Below, piece after piece: positions 1 through 8,803 of a DNA stretch of 64,000 nt; position 1 is the stretch's first letter; each line of letters starts with the position of its first letter. The stretch covers positions 310,001-374,000 of the forward strand of contig NZ_FOZS01000004.1 in assembly GCF_900116205.1 (NCBI RefSeq), written 5' to 3'. The stretch is from Halostagnicola kamekurae. GTDB lineage: Archaea > Halobacteriota > Halobacteria > Halobacteriales > Natrialbaceae. Under the pieces are notes generated by a model. That model searched no databases, was not told the DNA's origin, and saw nothing but the letters and a program-made list of their open reading frames with translations. The position numbers were made by a program, and so were the translations under genes.

Positions 1-1
1 G

Positions 2-280
2 GGACTTCTCGGTATCGCCTGGTTCGCGTTCGTTCTCGGGTTTGCCCACGAGGAGGAGTTCGAAATTATCGCGCTTTGTGCCGGATCGAATCACTGTCTT
101 GAGTTGATGAGCGCATACGCGCTCACCGTGATCCTGGGTATCGTCGGACTGACGATGCTGTTGATCGCGGGCTACCAGCACTCCGAGGAGAAAGTCGAGC
201 AGTACACGCCGTATCTCCCGGTGTTCTCCGCCGCCGTCCTCGTTGTTATGGGAGTCGGGTTTATTATCGGGCTTTTCTGA
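2..280 (+). CDS. C-terminal part of a membrane protein, transporter-like (partial)
   Basis: An open frame enters from the left edge and stops at TGA 278-280. The visible 92 residues hold three hydrophobic segments: one at the very start, one after the Ser-Asn-His-Cys stretch, and a last one ending in Gly-Leu-Phe. A His-Glu-Glu-Glu motif follows the first segment. A polar loop with His, Ser, Glu and Lys lies between the second and third segments. This arrangement resembles the C-terminal half of small metal or sulfite exporters of the NicO/TauE type, but that is a weak resemblance. The start codon and N-terminal half are outside the window. Confidence 0.6.
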   Translation, partial: GLLGIAWFAFVLGFAHEEEFEIIALCAGSNHCLELMSAYALTVILGIVGLTMLLIAGYQHSEEKVEQYTPYLPVFSAAVLVVMGVGFIIGLF

Positions 281-285
281 CCCAT

Positions 286-298
286 CGTCTTTTTTACA
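286..298 (+). terminator. T-tract after the first gene
   Basis: A run of six T residues (CGTCTTTTTTACA) lies about 10 nt after the stop of the partial membrane gene. Archaeal terminators are usually such T-tracts. No strong hairpin precedes it. Confidence 0.4.
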
Positions 299-417
299 TA
301 GAAACGATCCAGTAACAGGCGGTCCGGCGACAGGTAGCGCCTCTGTGCTCTTTCGAAGATACGACGCAGTCCCGTGGGATTGACCGCCGATAGCAGGCCG
401 GCGGAGAAACCCGGGGG

Positions 418-957
418 TTACTCTCCGGGATTCTCGTCGGGCCCGAAAGCTCGATTGCTGGTTCGCATCCCCTGGTAGGCGAGAATAGCGCCCACGACGA
501 AGACGATCGTTGCGAGATAGATTGGGCCAAGGTGGGACGTCCAACTGTACGTGAAGAGCTCCATATAGTGCATCGGGAGTGCGAGTCCGAGGCCGACCAC
601 GGCGCCCACGACCGCAGTGGCCCACGCCCACAGCTGACCGGTGCGAACACCGTACCACGACAGCGCCGCGATGGCGATCCCGGTGGTGATGATGAACGCC
701 GCGGTCGCGACGTGGAGGTGGTTGATGTAGTGCATAACCGCCGGATCGATCGCGTTGAGATCCGCGGGAGTGACTCCGTTCAAGGTCGCGACGCCGAGTT
801 CGAACCCGGTGCCGAAGAACGTTCTGGCGAGGAACACCATCCCGTACCCGACGAATGCGATACCCGCCAGCGCCATCAGTACAGATCCGCTTCGTCCGCC
901 GCGGCCGAGTTCGTAGTCAGTTTCGTGCTGTTCGACGGTTGCTCGATCGACGCTCAT
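418..957 (-). CDS. four-helix integral membrane protein with conserved-looking histidines
   Basis: The start is the ATG at 955-957; an upstream extension of the frame is basic and overlaps the neighbouring gene, so it is not coding. The 179-residue protein has a short polar N-terminus with a Glu/His/Asp-rich segment, then four hydrophobic helices and a polar tail ending in Asn-Pro-Gly-Glu. Several histidines sit at membrane borders (HYINHLH between helices 1 and 2, MHYMELF near helix 3, SHLGP before helix 4). This could indicate heme or metal binding, but I cannot assign a family. It follows a 70-residue gene on the same strand, 38 bp away, so the two may be cotranscribed. Confidence 0.7.
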   Translation of the reverse strand: MSVDRATVEQHETDYELGRGGRSGSVLMALAGIAFVGYGMVFLARTFFGTGFELGVATLNGVTPADLNAIDPAVMHYINHLHVATAAFIITTGIAIAALSWYGVRTGQLWAWATAVVGAVVGLGLALPMHYMELFTYSWTSHLGPIYLATIVFVVGAILAYQGMRTSNRAFGPDENPGE

Positions 958-995
958 AGTTCGGCTTTCCCTTGTATTGGCGTTCGTCCGTCGAG

Positions 996-1208
996 TCAGA
1001 CCTCGACTTCGGTTACGTGTTGTTCCTCGATCTCCTCGAGGCTGTAGTCTTTTCCGTGCTGGTATCGGACGTGATCGCGGGTGATCTCGAGGAGTCGGTC
1101 TCTGTCGTTTTCCTCGGTCCGCATGAGGAAAAGACAGCCCGAGACCTCGGTGTCGCACGCTACTTGTAACGCTGTCTGCTGTTCTTCGGTCAGGGTGTCG
1201 TCTGGCAT
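996..1208 (-). CDS. small DUF1059-like protein
   Basis: The 70-residue acidic protein starts at the ATG at 1206-1208. It has the pattern of short DUF1059-type proteins: a Val-Ala-Cys near the front, a second Cys followed by Leu-Phe-Leu-Met-Arg, an acidic stretch, a Leu-Leu-Glu-Ile helix, two His residues (DHVRYQH) and an acidic C-terminal helix. Function of the family is unknown to me. The frame continues upstream to a TTG at 1352 through an 18-bp repeat; the ATG is preferred because the family-like part begins just after it. It lies immediately upstream of the four-helix membrane protein gene on the same strand. Confidence 0.6.
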   Translation of the reverse strand: MPDDTLTEEQQTALQVACDTEVSGCLFLMRTEENDRDRLLEITRDHVRYQHGKDYSLEEIEEQHVTEVEV

Positions 1209-1268
1209 TGTCAGTCCCCTCCAAGTGGAGGTACAGCGAGCGTGGTGATGTAGGCATCTAGTGAATTT

Positions 1269-1340
1269 CGTGCGACTAGTGCGTTTCGTGCAGACGTTAG
1301 GTGCCGTGCAGGCGGTGGGTATCGTGCAGCCCTTGCATCT
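1269..1340. repeat. 18-bp-period imperfect repeat
   Basis: The heptamer CGTGCAG (CGTGCGA in the first copy) begins at 1269, 1287, 1305 and 1323, exactly 18 bp apart. The rest of each unit is variable. On the minus strand the phase would encode a Cys-Thr hexapeptide repeat in frame with the 70-residue gene downstream, but only from a TTG codon. Confidence 0.6.
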
Positions 1341-1413
1341 GGTCGTCGACAACGAAACGAGCGCACCGAAAGCGGAAACTGCGGGGAAACCCGTTGTGAC
1401 CGCGCGATCCCGG

Positions 1414-2223
1414 TTAGGCTTCGGTCCCCTCGAGCGCGAGCGGCCGAGCCTCGTCGTGATAGGACTCGAAGATCGACTCCGCCCAGTCTCGCGCGACGGG
1501 GTCGTCCGTATCGAGTATCGCTCGAACCATTCCGCTGTCCGGGTCGTAGCAGCTAACGGCGATTCGGTCGTCGAAGAGGCTGACCCCGTAGGGCGGTAGA
1601 TCGTCGTGTAGCTTGACGGTGAAATTCCGCCGCTCGAGGGCCGGCGAGCAGTGGTCTCGGTACGTCGAGAGGATGTATTCGGCGACGCTCGGCGGGTCGA
1701 TGATCGACGTCTGCATTCCGCTTACGATCTGTTGGCGAAGCTCGTCCTTACAGGGCTCGAGTAGGGCGATATCGGCGCCGACGAAGCGAAACTGATCCGT
1801 TTCCCGGAGTAGCGACAGGAATCGATTGACCGGTGCGTACGGGGCGTCGGATTCGGCGACCGTCACAGTCGCATCGGCGACCATCTCGACGGTAAACCCG
1901 CCCGCATCGCTCGGAAACCACTGCCAGACGTCCCGAAGCGTTCGCTCGGTCTCGAGGCGGTCGATCAGGTCTCGCATTCCGGTCGCGACGAACGCACCCA
2001 GTTGCGTCGCTTCGTACCGATCGCCGTTTCTGCTGATCCAGTTTCGTTCTTCGAACGCGCGTACCGTCCGGCTGATCGTCGACGGCGACGCCGCCGTCTC
2101 GGCTCGAAGGTCTTCCCGGGTCGCTGGGCTTTCGGTCAACGCATCGAGGACGGCCACCCGATGCTTCGACCGGACGAGGAATTCGATGTCCTCGAGCGGG
2201 TCGCTGGTGGTTCTAAATAGCAT
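1414..2223 (-). CDS. FilR1-type winged-helix transcriptional regulator
   Basis: This is a 269-residue DNA-binding regulator. Residues about 10-75 form a winged helix (DIEFLVRSKHRVAVLDAL, then SPSTISRTVRAFEERNWI as the recognition helix and wing). The rest resembles the middle and C-terminal domains of the FilR1 (formerly DUF1724) family: a sensor part and a C-terminal segment with SLFDDRIAVSCYD. An in-frame ATG lies five codons further up (2238), but the ATG at 2221-2223 gives the usual N-terminus MLFRTTSDP. Haloarchaea carry many paralogues, and the ligand and targets cannot be told from sequence. It is transcribed toward the small-protein pair but separated from it by about 200 bp. Confidence 0.85.
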   Translation of the reverse strand: MLFRTTSDPLEDIEFLVRSKHRVAVLDALTESPATREDLRAETAASPSTISRTVRAFEERNWISRNGDRYEATQLGAFVATGMRDLIDRLETERTLRDVWQWFPSDAGGFTVEMVADATVTVAESDAPYAPVNRFLSLLRETDQFRFVGADIALLEPCKDELRQQIVSGMQTSIIDPPSVAEYILSTYRDHCSPALERRNFTVKLHDDLPPYGVSLFDDRIAVSCYDPDSGMVRAILDTDDPVARDWAESIFESYHDEARPLALEGTEA

Positions 2224-2428
2224 GGTAATAGTACACACTCGAAGAGCATAGTTGTTGGTTCTTCCGCGATTACTAACAGATGACGAGTCGTCGTTCGAAG
2301 TTCGAATCGATGTTCGATAGCTCGGGCGGCTCCTCCCCTCTCGTCAGAAGGCCACTGTGAGAACAGTAACTGACGAATCCTGAAGCGGTTTCACGGGTTT
2401 CTTAGCGACCGAACGTAAGATTAGCCCG

Positions 2429-3133
2429 ATGAGCATTCCCTCGTACATGGTCGCCATCGCCGGTGGGACCGGAGCCGGCAAGACGACGGTCTCGCGCGAA
2501 CTCGCCGACGCCGTCGGCGAAGCGGTGACGCGGATTCCGCTCGATAACTACTACAAGGACCTCTCTCATCTCGAGTACGAGGAGCGAGAGTCGGTCAACT
2601 ACGACCACCCCTCCGCGTTCGAGTGGGACCTCCTGTGTGACCACCTCGATTCGCTCTCGAGGGGGCAGGCGGTCGAGATGCCCCAGTACGATTTCGGCGT
2701 GCACAACCGCAAGGACGAGACGGTGACGGTCGAGCCGACTGACGTGATGGTACTCGAGGGGATCCTCTCGCTGTACGACGAGCGGATACTCGAAATGCTC
2801 GACTTGCGCGTCTACGTCATGACCGACGCGGACGTGCGCATTCTCCGGCGGATTCAGCGCGACGTCATCGAACGCGGACGCGATCTCGAGGGCGTCATCG
2901 ACCGGTATCTCGGCACCGTCAAGCCGATGCACGAGCAGTTCGTCGAACCGACGAAATCTGACGCCGACGTCATCATTCCCGAGGGGGCGAATCGGGTCGC
3001 TGTCGATCTGCTCACCGAAAAAGTCCAGGCCGAACTCGGGACGGACTCGACTGACGTGACCGAGCGCGGTTCGTTCGACTCTCTCGAGGGCCGTTCGTCG
3101 ACGGTCGGGACCGAATCAGATCGGTCGGACTAG
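2429..3133 (+). CDS. udk: uridine kinase
   Basis: The 234-residue protein phosphorylates uridine (and probably cytidine) to the monophosphate in pyrimidine salvage. The P-loop GGTGAGKTT is at residues 11-19. It is followed by the family's PLDNYYKDLSH segment and YDHPSAFEWDLL, both typical of the nucleoside-binding region, and then by RRIQRDVIERGRD of the lid. The last 40 or so residues, after QAELGTD, are a Ser/Thr/Asp-rich tail with no family similarity, common in haloarchaeal enzymes. It stands alone between divergent or unrelated genes. Confidence 0.93.
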   Translation: MSIPSYMVAIAGGTGAGKTTVSRELADAVGEAVTRIPLDNYYKDLSHLEYEERESVNYDHPSAFEWDLLCDHLDSLSRGQAVEMPQYDFGVHNRKDETVTVEPTDVMVLEGILSLYDERILEMLDLRVYVMTDADVRILRRIQRDVIERGRDLEGVIDRYLGTVKPMHEQFVEPTKSDADVIIPEGANRVAVDLLTEKVQAELGTDSTDVTERGSFDSLEGRSSTVGTESDRSD

Positions 3134-3420
3134 TCGGACCGTTGGATCGGAGACGCTCGGGTGGATCCAAGGCGGCCCGATGAATCGGTCTCTACACCAG
3201 CGTCCGGTCGTTTAGGACATCGGTAGCGCGACTGTAGGCAGACACTGTCGGCGGTAGGCTGAGTCGTCCTCACGGACGAAAATAGATCACGGCGGCTGTC
3301 ACTCGATGGATTCGAACTGACACGGTCGTTCGACACTCACCGGGAGTAGTACGATGCTACTCGTGACCGTCAGGGATTTCTAACAAATGATTGATACGCC
3401 GAGTGACGGAGAGGGCTCGT

Positions 3421-5034
3421 ATGGTAGGGTACGACCGACGGCGGTTTCTCGCGGCCGCGGCGACCACGGCGGGTCTCTCGTCGATACCCGGATCCGCGCT
3501 GGGCGGCGGGGAGTCGAACGTCACTACAACCGGTGGAACCGAGTGGGAATACGCGAGGCCGCCGAGCAGTCTGTACGAGGACGTCCTTCGAATCGATGAC
3601 GGCTATCTGGTCGTCGGCGGCACCGACGTTCCGGACGTATTCGAAACGCGAGGACTCGCAACGGCGCTTTCGACGGACGTCGAGGAGCGGTGGAATCGTA
3701 CGTACCAGTCGACGCCACAACGAGAGGCTCGAGCGATGGAGCCCCAAATCGGACCGATCCCCGAGGATTGGCTGACCCTGGCGTTCGAGACCGGCGACGG
3801 CTATCTGTTGATCGGGTGGACTTACTTCGACAGCGCCGCGGTTTACGTTACTCGTGTCTACGAGGTCGACGAGGACGGCACTGTCCGAAGCGAGCGCTCG
3901 CTCGGCGACCTCGAGGACGCGTCCGCGTTCAGCTACCTGACCGACGGCGTCGAGACCGCCGACGGCTTTCTCTGCTGTGGGACCGAATCGCCCGGTATCT
4001 CGCTCGGAAGCGCCGGGTGGCTGGTGGACCTCGAGGGAGACGGCTCGGTCGCCGACTACACGAGAGTCCCGGCGACCGACCGTGATCTCGAGACGACGAC
4101 CCGGTCCGACGTGTTTCAGGCGATTACGCCGGCCCCCGGCGGGTACGCCGTCGCCGGTTCGTACGAACCCGAACCGGATGCGCCAGCAGAGGGCTGGATC
4201 GTCGGCCTCGACGCGGACCTGAACCAGCGCTGGGACGAGCGGTTCGCACTCGAGGCGGGCGAACCGACGATCGTCTACGATATCGCGCCCAGCGACGTCG
4301 ACGGGTACGATTTCGTTGTCGTCGGAACGACCGGCGAGTTCGATCGGTTCGGACGGTCGATACTCACCGATCCCGCCGTCACGGGTGACGGTTTCGTCGC
4401 GGGGTACACGGACGCCGGCGAACGGCGGTGGCTCGAGGTGCTCGAGAACCAGCCGCTTTTCTGTGCGCTGCGGACGCCCTCGGGCGTCGTCGCGGGCGGC
4501 GCTCGAGACGGAAACGGGTGGGTGGGAACGGCCGATCGAACGGACTTCGAGACCGACGATCCGGGTGTCGTCACCGCGCTCTCGCGCGGATACGGACGCG
4601 AGGTAGTCGCCGCGGGAAGGCGAATCGAAGACGGAGCACCCGCAGCCTGGGCGCGGACCGTCTCGGTCGGGAGCGGGACCGACCGACCCGAGACGCCGTC
4701 GAACGACGGACCGGCCGAGTTCCTCGATTGCCAGCGCGTTCGAATCGACGGAGATTATACGGACGTTATCGCTCGCGTCACGTTCGACCCCGGCGACGGC
4801 CAGGTCGGAAATATCGTCGAACCGATCGGTGGCGTCGACGGAAACAGACTTATCGACGTCGTAGCCGAGTTCGACGTCGATCCGACCACCGCCGCCCTGA
4901 CCTCCGTCGAACTGTTCACGTCCGACGGCATCGCGGTTCCCGGCCTCGGCGACGACGAAATACGGAACCCGAACCTGAGTGCGTGTTTCGACGACGTGCT
5001 CGGCCACCTCGACATCGACTCACTGGGCCAGTGA
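3421..5034 (+). CDS. Tat-exported beta-propeller-like protein
   Basis: The 537-residue protein begins with a twin-arginine signal (YDRRRFLAAAATTAGLSS) when the ATG at 3421 is used; an earlier in-frame start at 3391 would only add ten residues before the signal. The mature part contains repeated beta-rich blocks of the form (D)GYL(V/L)(V/I)GG or GYAVAGSY, with Trp-Val-Asp or Trp-Ile-Val-Gly-Leu-Asp strands. These look like blades of a propeller built from quinoprotein- or kelch-like repeats. A separate C-terminal domain of about 110 residues follows a Pro/Thr linker near residue 420. It is presumably secreted into a high-salt medium. I recognise no active site. The function is unknown. Confidence 0.8.
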   Translation: MVGYDRRRFLAAAATTAGLSSIPGSALGGGESNVTTTGGTEWEYARPPSSLYEDVLRIDDGYLVVGGTDVPDVFETRGLATALSTDVEERWNRTYQSTPQREARAMEPQIGPIPEDWLTLAFETGDGYLLIGWTYFDSAAVYVTRVYEVDEDGTVRSERSLGDLEDASAFSYLTDGVETADGFLCCGTESPGISLGSAGWLVDLEGDGSVADYTRVPATDRDLETTTRSDVFQAITPAPGGYAVAGSYEPEPDAPAEGWIVGLDADLNQRWDERFALEAGEPTIVYDIAPSDVDGYDFVVVGTTGEFDRFGRSILTDPAVTGDGFVAGYTDAGERRWLEVLENQPLFCALRTPSGVVAGGARDGNGWVGTADRTDFETDDPGVVTALSRGYGREVVAAGRRIEDGAPAAWARTVSVGSGTDRPETPSNDGPAEFLDCQRVRIDGDYTDVIARVTFDPGDGQVGNIVEPIGGVDGNRLIDVVAEFDVDPTTAALTSVELFTSDGIAVPGLGDDEIRNPNLSACFDDVLGHLDIDSLGQ

Positions 5035-5114
5035 CGAGTTGCAGTATCGAAATGAAAAACTCGGCAAAAGCGTCAGACGGAGGGCAGACGAGCGTCATCG
5101 GAGGATCACCGGAG

Positions 5115-5123
5115 TTTATATAA
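5115..5123 (+). promoter_or_regulatory. TATA box of the HalOD1 gene
   Basis: The sequence TTTATATAA is centred about 26 nt before the ATG at 5145. This is the spacing of a leaderless archaeal transcript and supports the ATG at 5145 over the one at 5130. Confidence 0.6.
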
Positions 5124-5144
5124 CGGAACGTGGCAGCGAAGTAT

Positions 5145-5417
5145 ATGACACGCGAAGAACTGATGAGCGTTCGAGTCGCCGAGAAAATCGCAGCTCGTGA
5201 AGGGGTACCCTCTTCTGAACTGACGCCGCCGATGTACAACGTTATCGACACGGACGCGCTCGACTCACTCTATCGCTCGACCCGCGACGGTCAGGTCAAA
5301 CCGAGCCTCGAGTTCACGTACAACGGCTACTTCGTTCGCATCGATTCCTCCGGGCGGATTCACGTCGACGAGACGGCGACGACCCCCGACCCCGACGCCC
5401 ACGGATTGAGCTGTTGA
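5145..5417 (+). CDS. HalOD1 output-domain protein
   Basis: The 90-residue protein matches the haloarchaeal HalOD1 domain: (Y)NVIDTDALDSLYRST in the middle, LEFTYNGYFVRIDSSGRIHV near the end. The domain occurs as a stand-alone protein or as the output part of response regulators and is thought to act in signal transduction; its molecular activity is not established. An N-terminal helix (MTREELMSVRVAEKIAAREG) precedes the domain. The start at 5145 is chosen because a TATA box lies 26 nt before it. Confidence 0.8.
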   Translation: MTREELMSVRVAEKIAAREGVPSSELTPPMYNVIDTDALDSLYRSTRDGQVKPSLEFTYNGYFVRIDSSGRIHVDETATTPDPDAHGLSC

Positions 5418-5485
5418 GAGAGACGCATTCACGTTCTATCGCTTCGTGCGGCTATCGGACCGAGTGAGAGACCGAGCTACCCCGA

Positions 5486-5941
5486 TCAGTAATCGCTAAA
5501 GAACCCGAATTCCTCACCGCTACGGTGAATATAGTCCGTTTCCAGAACGTCACTAACCGTCCGGCCGAGTTCGTTTAGCTCCTCTTCGATACCTTGGATC
5601 TCCCCCCGATCGAATCTGTCATCGTATGGTGCTGGCAAATCCTCGGGGACGGCGGGTGCCCGGTACCCGACGTCTTCCGCGGCCACATTCCAGTAGAAAT
5701 CGAACGCATCGATCAGTCCAAGCTCACGTACGAACTGGAATTCATCCACTTCCATATACGTCTGATCCTGCCATTCGTCGAATCCGGTTTCCCAGGCACC
5801 CTCCTGGAGGAACGTCGCTAACGCTTCGCGAGGGGTACTATCGCCGACCCGTTCGTCCGGTTCGACGACGGCGTCGTAGTCGCCCGGAGACGGTGGACTG
5901 TCGAGCGTCGGTGGTTCGGGGATATCGACATCGAGTGACAT
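5486..5941 (-). CDS. acidic protein of unknown function
   Basis: The 151-residue protein is very acidic and rich in Pro and aromatic residues (FDEWQDQTYMEVDEFQFV, FDFYWNVAAEDVGY). It has no signal peptide, membrane helix or cysteine. The start is the ATG at 5939-5941; the longer frame to 6085 adds a basic, low-complexity stretch and is rejected. The amino-acid bias fits a soluble haloarchaeal cytoplasmic protein. I do not recognise the family. Confidence 0.65.
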   Translation of the reverse strand: MSLDVDIPEPPTLDSPPSPGDYDAVVEPDERVGDSTPREALATFLQEGAWETGFDEWQDQTYMEVDEFQFVRELGLIDAFDFYWNVAAEDVGYRAPAVPEDLPAPYDDRFDRGEIQGIEEELNELGRTVSDVLETDYIHRSGEEFGFFSDY

Positions 5942-6038
5942 ACTACGAGTTCGTTCGACAGAGATTTGATGGTTTCTATCACGGTGCTTGTCTCTCTGAT
6001 TCACCGATGTGTTTCGATTTCGGCATCCGATTTGTCGA

Positions 6039-7397
6039 TCAGCTCCGCTCGGTCCGACTCGGCCAGCCGTCGCATTGGCGTGCATCCAACCGGTCGTCGG
6101 TCATTGCGACCCACCGGATTTCGTTCCAGCTCAATCGATAGTGACAGGTATCTGGCTTGAGCTGTTCCCAGTAGATGGTTTGCATGGAGGGGGCGTTTCC
6201 GTCCGCGGGGGTTATCGGGAGGTCCTCCCCGGGTGGTTCGGCCTGCTGTTGATTCGTTTGCAGCGTCGGTTTCGGTGGCGGCGAATCGAGGTGCCAGACG
6301 ACTCCGCCGAGAACGAGCACACCGACGAGCAATACGATGACGACACTCGCCAACAGACTGTTGTTCGTTCGGGAAATATCGTCACGGCGATCGTCTGTCG
6401 ACTCTGTGCGCAGCGCGATTACGCGCTCTACGGTGACCGCAACTCCCAGTGCGATGAACGAAAGCAACAGGAACGCATCCGTCGAGCCGTCGAGATCGAC
6501 GAACAGTACCTGCAGGGTGAGAATCACGCCTCCGACCGGTATCCACCAGCGCGAGTCCAAATCGCGGACGGCTGCCCGGCCCCAGCCGTAGAGCGCCACA
6601 GGAAAGATCACCGCTCCGTAGCCGAACACCAGCAATATCGAGTAGACGCGTTCGGCCAGAGTATACGGTCCGCCGGCGCGCAGCGGCGCGACGATCGACT
6701 GGACGACCATGGGAACGAAAGCCCCCGCGGCCGCGAATACGACGACGACGATCCCGGTCACGACGCCACCGCCCGCGATGGCCCTGACCGCGGCTCGTCC
6801 GCCGTATCGCTGATAGGCCATCCCGACGATCAGTGGCGCGAAGACGGCCCCCGACTGCCACGATCCGGCGGAGAGCGCCGCGGCGACCCCCGCGAGAAAT
6901 GGGCGGTCGCGGAGGACGAGTACGAGCGCGAGCGATCCGAAAAACAGCGCGTAGAACTGCGCTCTGACCCCTTCCAGAGAGAGGACGACGAGTTCCGGAA
7001 CGATCAGCATCGCGAGGCCGGCGGCGATCGCCGCAACGTGCTCTTCGGTCACGAGATACGCAGTCCAGCCCACGAGCAGGACGCTCGAGGCCGCGACGAG
7101 CACCGTGAGTGCGGTGCTCAGACCATGGAGGACGAGCATGTCCCCGCCGGAGAGGACGGCGAGCACGGCCGTAATGGCGAATGGAACGGGCGGGTTCACA
7201 TCCCAGACGTCGACGTATGGAACGCCGCCGTGAACGATGTACCAGCCCGTGTGCTGGAAGAACGCCGGATCCGTTGCGAGCGTGGGCCACCTGGTCTGTA
7301 CGTAGCGGACGGACGCGATAGCGAACAGGACCGCGACTATCGGACCGAGGACGACGAGCCAACGGGCGTGGATCTCGGAGAGTGAACGCGGCGACAT
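6039..7397 (-). CDS. GT-C type membrane glycosyltransferase (dolichol-phosphate-mannose mannosyltransferase-like)
   Basis: The 452-residue protein has about ten membrane helices and a short soluble C-terminal tail of about 75 residues. After the first helix comes a periplasm-facing type loop with DPAFFQHTGWYIVHGG and VPYVDVWDVNPP, the pattern seen in archaeal DolP-mannose mannosyltransferases and other GT-C enzymes, where an acidic residue in this loop is catalytic. Such enzymes take a sugar from a lipid-phosphate carrier outside the cell and add it to a glycan or protein. It lies 27 bp downstream of the epimerase gene on the same strand and probably shares its transcript. The acceptor cannot be predicted. 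Confidence 0.75.
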   Translation of the reverse strand: MSPRSLSEIHARWLVVLGPIVAVLFAIASVRYVQTRWPTLATDPAFFQHTGWYIVHGGVPYVDVWDVNPPVPFAITAVLAVLSGGDMLVLHGLSTALTVLVAASSVLLVGWTAYLVTEEHVAAIAAGLAMLIVPELVVLSLEGVRAQFYALFFGSLALVLVLRDRPFLAGVAAALSAGSWQSGAVFAPLIVGMAYQRYGGRAAVRAIAGGGVVTGIVVVVFAAAGAFVPMVVQSIVAPLRAGGPYTLAERVYSILLVFGYGAVIFPVALYGWGRAAVRDLDSRWWIPVGGVILTLQVLFVDLDGSTDAFLLLSFIALGVAVTVERVIALRTESTDDRRDDISRTNNSLLASVVIVLLVGVLVLGGVVWHLDSPPPKPTLQTNQQQAEPPGEDLPITPADGNAPSMQTIYWEQLKPDTCHYRLSWNEIRWVAMTDDRLDARQCDGWPSRTERS

Positions 7398-7424
7398 AGT
7401 TGGGAATTCGTCGGGACCGACTCG

Positions 7425-8516
7425 TCAGATTCGCTGGGAGACTTTCTTCGCGATGGTGAGTGCTCCCTGATCCCACGCGACGCGGTGATCGAGGCCGGTT
7501 TCGTCTGCCGCTTCGTCCGACGCGTCGTGCTCTAAGTACCAGTCGTACGTCTCCACGAGCGCCTCTCGATTGGAGTACGTCGGCTCCCAGCCGAGCCCTT
7601 TCAGTTTCTCGACCGAGACGTAGGAGTCCTCGTGGGCTGTCTCGTAGACCCATGGGTAGAGCGGAGAGAGGTTCAGGCGATCCAGGACGCGCAGGACTGC
7701 AACCGTGAGGAAGGCCGGCGTTCCGATTGTGCGCTTGCCCGTATCCGCGTAATCGATTGGCGCCTGAAAATCCGCTTTCATGGTCGTGAACTCATCCGTG
7801 CCGACGTTGAACGTGTCGTTGGCCGCCGCCTCGTCGGCGGTGAGCAGCAGGTCGATCGCGGTGAGGAGGTCGTGGACGTGCAACAGTTGGTACCGGTTGT
7901 TTCCCCACCCGACGAGCGGGACGTTCGCGCCGTCTTCGATCCAGTCGAACAACACCTGAAACACGCCGAGCCGTTTCGGCCCGATGAACGTTTTCGGACG
8001 AAGGATGGGGACGCACAGCCCCATGCGCCGGAAGTCTTCGCACACCTTCTCGGCCTGTATCTTGGCCTCGCCGTAGGGACCGACCCCCTCGAGCGGCGAC
8101 CGCTCGGTGATGGGATGCGTGTCGTGGGTCCCGTACACCGCGGTCGAAGAGACGTAACAGACCCGTTCGACGCCGGCTTCTTTCGCCGCCCAGAGCACGT
8201 TTCGCGTCCCGTCGATGGTCGTCTCTCGGATGCGGTCTGCGTCCCACAGCGGGAGCGCGGCCGCGGCGTGGACAACGGCCGTGGCGTCGCTGCGCTCGAG
8301 GGCGTCGGCCACGGAGCTTTCGCTTCGCACGTCTCCCTCGACGTAATCGATTCCGTCCGCGTCGTCGTCCGCCTCGAAGGGCTTCAGATCGAACGCGGTA
8401 ACGTCCCACCCTTGATCCCGGAAGTACTGGCACGCGTGGAGACCGAGGAATCCGGTTCCCCCCGTCACGAGCAGGGAACCGGCGGCGGTACCGTCGTCGC
8501 GTTCACTCTCGCTCAT
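7425..8516 (-). CDS. NAD-dependent nucleotide-sugar epimerase/dehydratase
   Basis: The 363-residue protein is an extended short-chain dehydrogenase. GGTGFLGLHA binds the dinucleotide near residue 19, the catalytic pair is in GPYGEAK, and Ser-Ser-Thr before Ala-Val-Tyr supplies the catalytic Ser/Thr. The C-terminal half carries the sugar-nucleotide-binding part. Its gene precedes the GT-C glycosyltransferase gene by 27 bp, suggesting that it makes or modifies the sugar used there. The exact substrate is unknown. A Ser/Asp/Glu-rich patch of about 12 residues precedes the Rossmann fold. Confidence 0.85.
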   Translation of the reverse strand: MSESERDDGTAAGSLLVTGGTGFLGLHACQYFRDQGWDVTAFDLKPFEADDDADGIDYVEGDVRSESSVADALERSDATAVVHAAAALPLWDADRIRETTIDGTRNVLWAAKEAGVERVCYVSSTAVYGTHDTHPITERSPLEGVGPYGEAKIQAEKVCEDFRRMGLCVPILRPKTFIGPKRLGVFQVLFDWIEDGANVPLVGWGNNRYQLLHVHDLLTAIDLLLTADEAAANDTFNVGTDEFTTMKADFQAPIDYADTGKRTIGTPAFLTVAVLRVLDRLNLSPLYPWVYETAHEDSYVSVEKLKGLGWEPTYSNREALVETYDWYLEHDASDEAADETGLDHRVAWDQGALTIAKKVSQRI

Positions 8517-8660
8517 TGCGGTATCGAACTATTTCTCGAGACGACGGGTGAATAGTGTATCGCCGAGTAACACCTGTCTAACCAGCAGTATCGGCCGTCG
8601 GCTAACGAAAAGGAGTTATTACGATACCGCGCGAGTAGGATGGCCGAATCGAGCGATGCG

Positions 8661-8722
8661 TATCGTACGTTCGTCTGACCGTTTCATCAACACATATCGT
8701 GCGCTCAACTGACCGTTTCATC
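8661..8722. repeat. 34-bp-period tandem repeat before the UbiA-family gene
   Basis: Two 28-bp units, at 8661-8688 and 8695-8722, start TATCGT and end with the identical CTGACCGTTTCATC; they differ at four positions. They lie between the divergent epimerase and prenyltransferase genes, about 80-140 nt before the latter. They could be a double binding site for a regulator. Confidence 0.6.
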
Positions 8723-8803
8723 GGTAGTCGGATATTACGGGCTGGAACGGATTTCGGATAAGCCGGGTTTTTTTGCCACTATATGTCGGAGTGAGACCGA
8801 TCG

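Noticed and set aside
3130-3336. 68-codon minus-strand frame between udk and the propeller gene
   Set aside because: Ser/Arg-rich, basic, no promoter or family; unlike the acidic proteome.
3370-5007. 545-codon minus-strand frame opposite the propeller-like gene
   Set aside because: It mirrors the whole Tat-exported protein gene, has no family motif, and its Arg/Val-rich composition is the usual antisense shadow in GC-rich haloarchaeal genes.
6382-7653. 423-codon minus-strand frame overlapping the GT-C and epimerase genes
   Set aside because: Arg-rich composition, overlaps two well supported genes in other frames, no motif.
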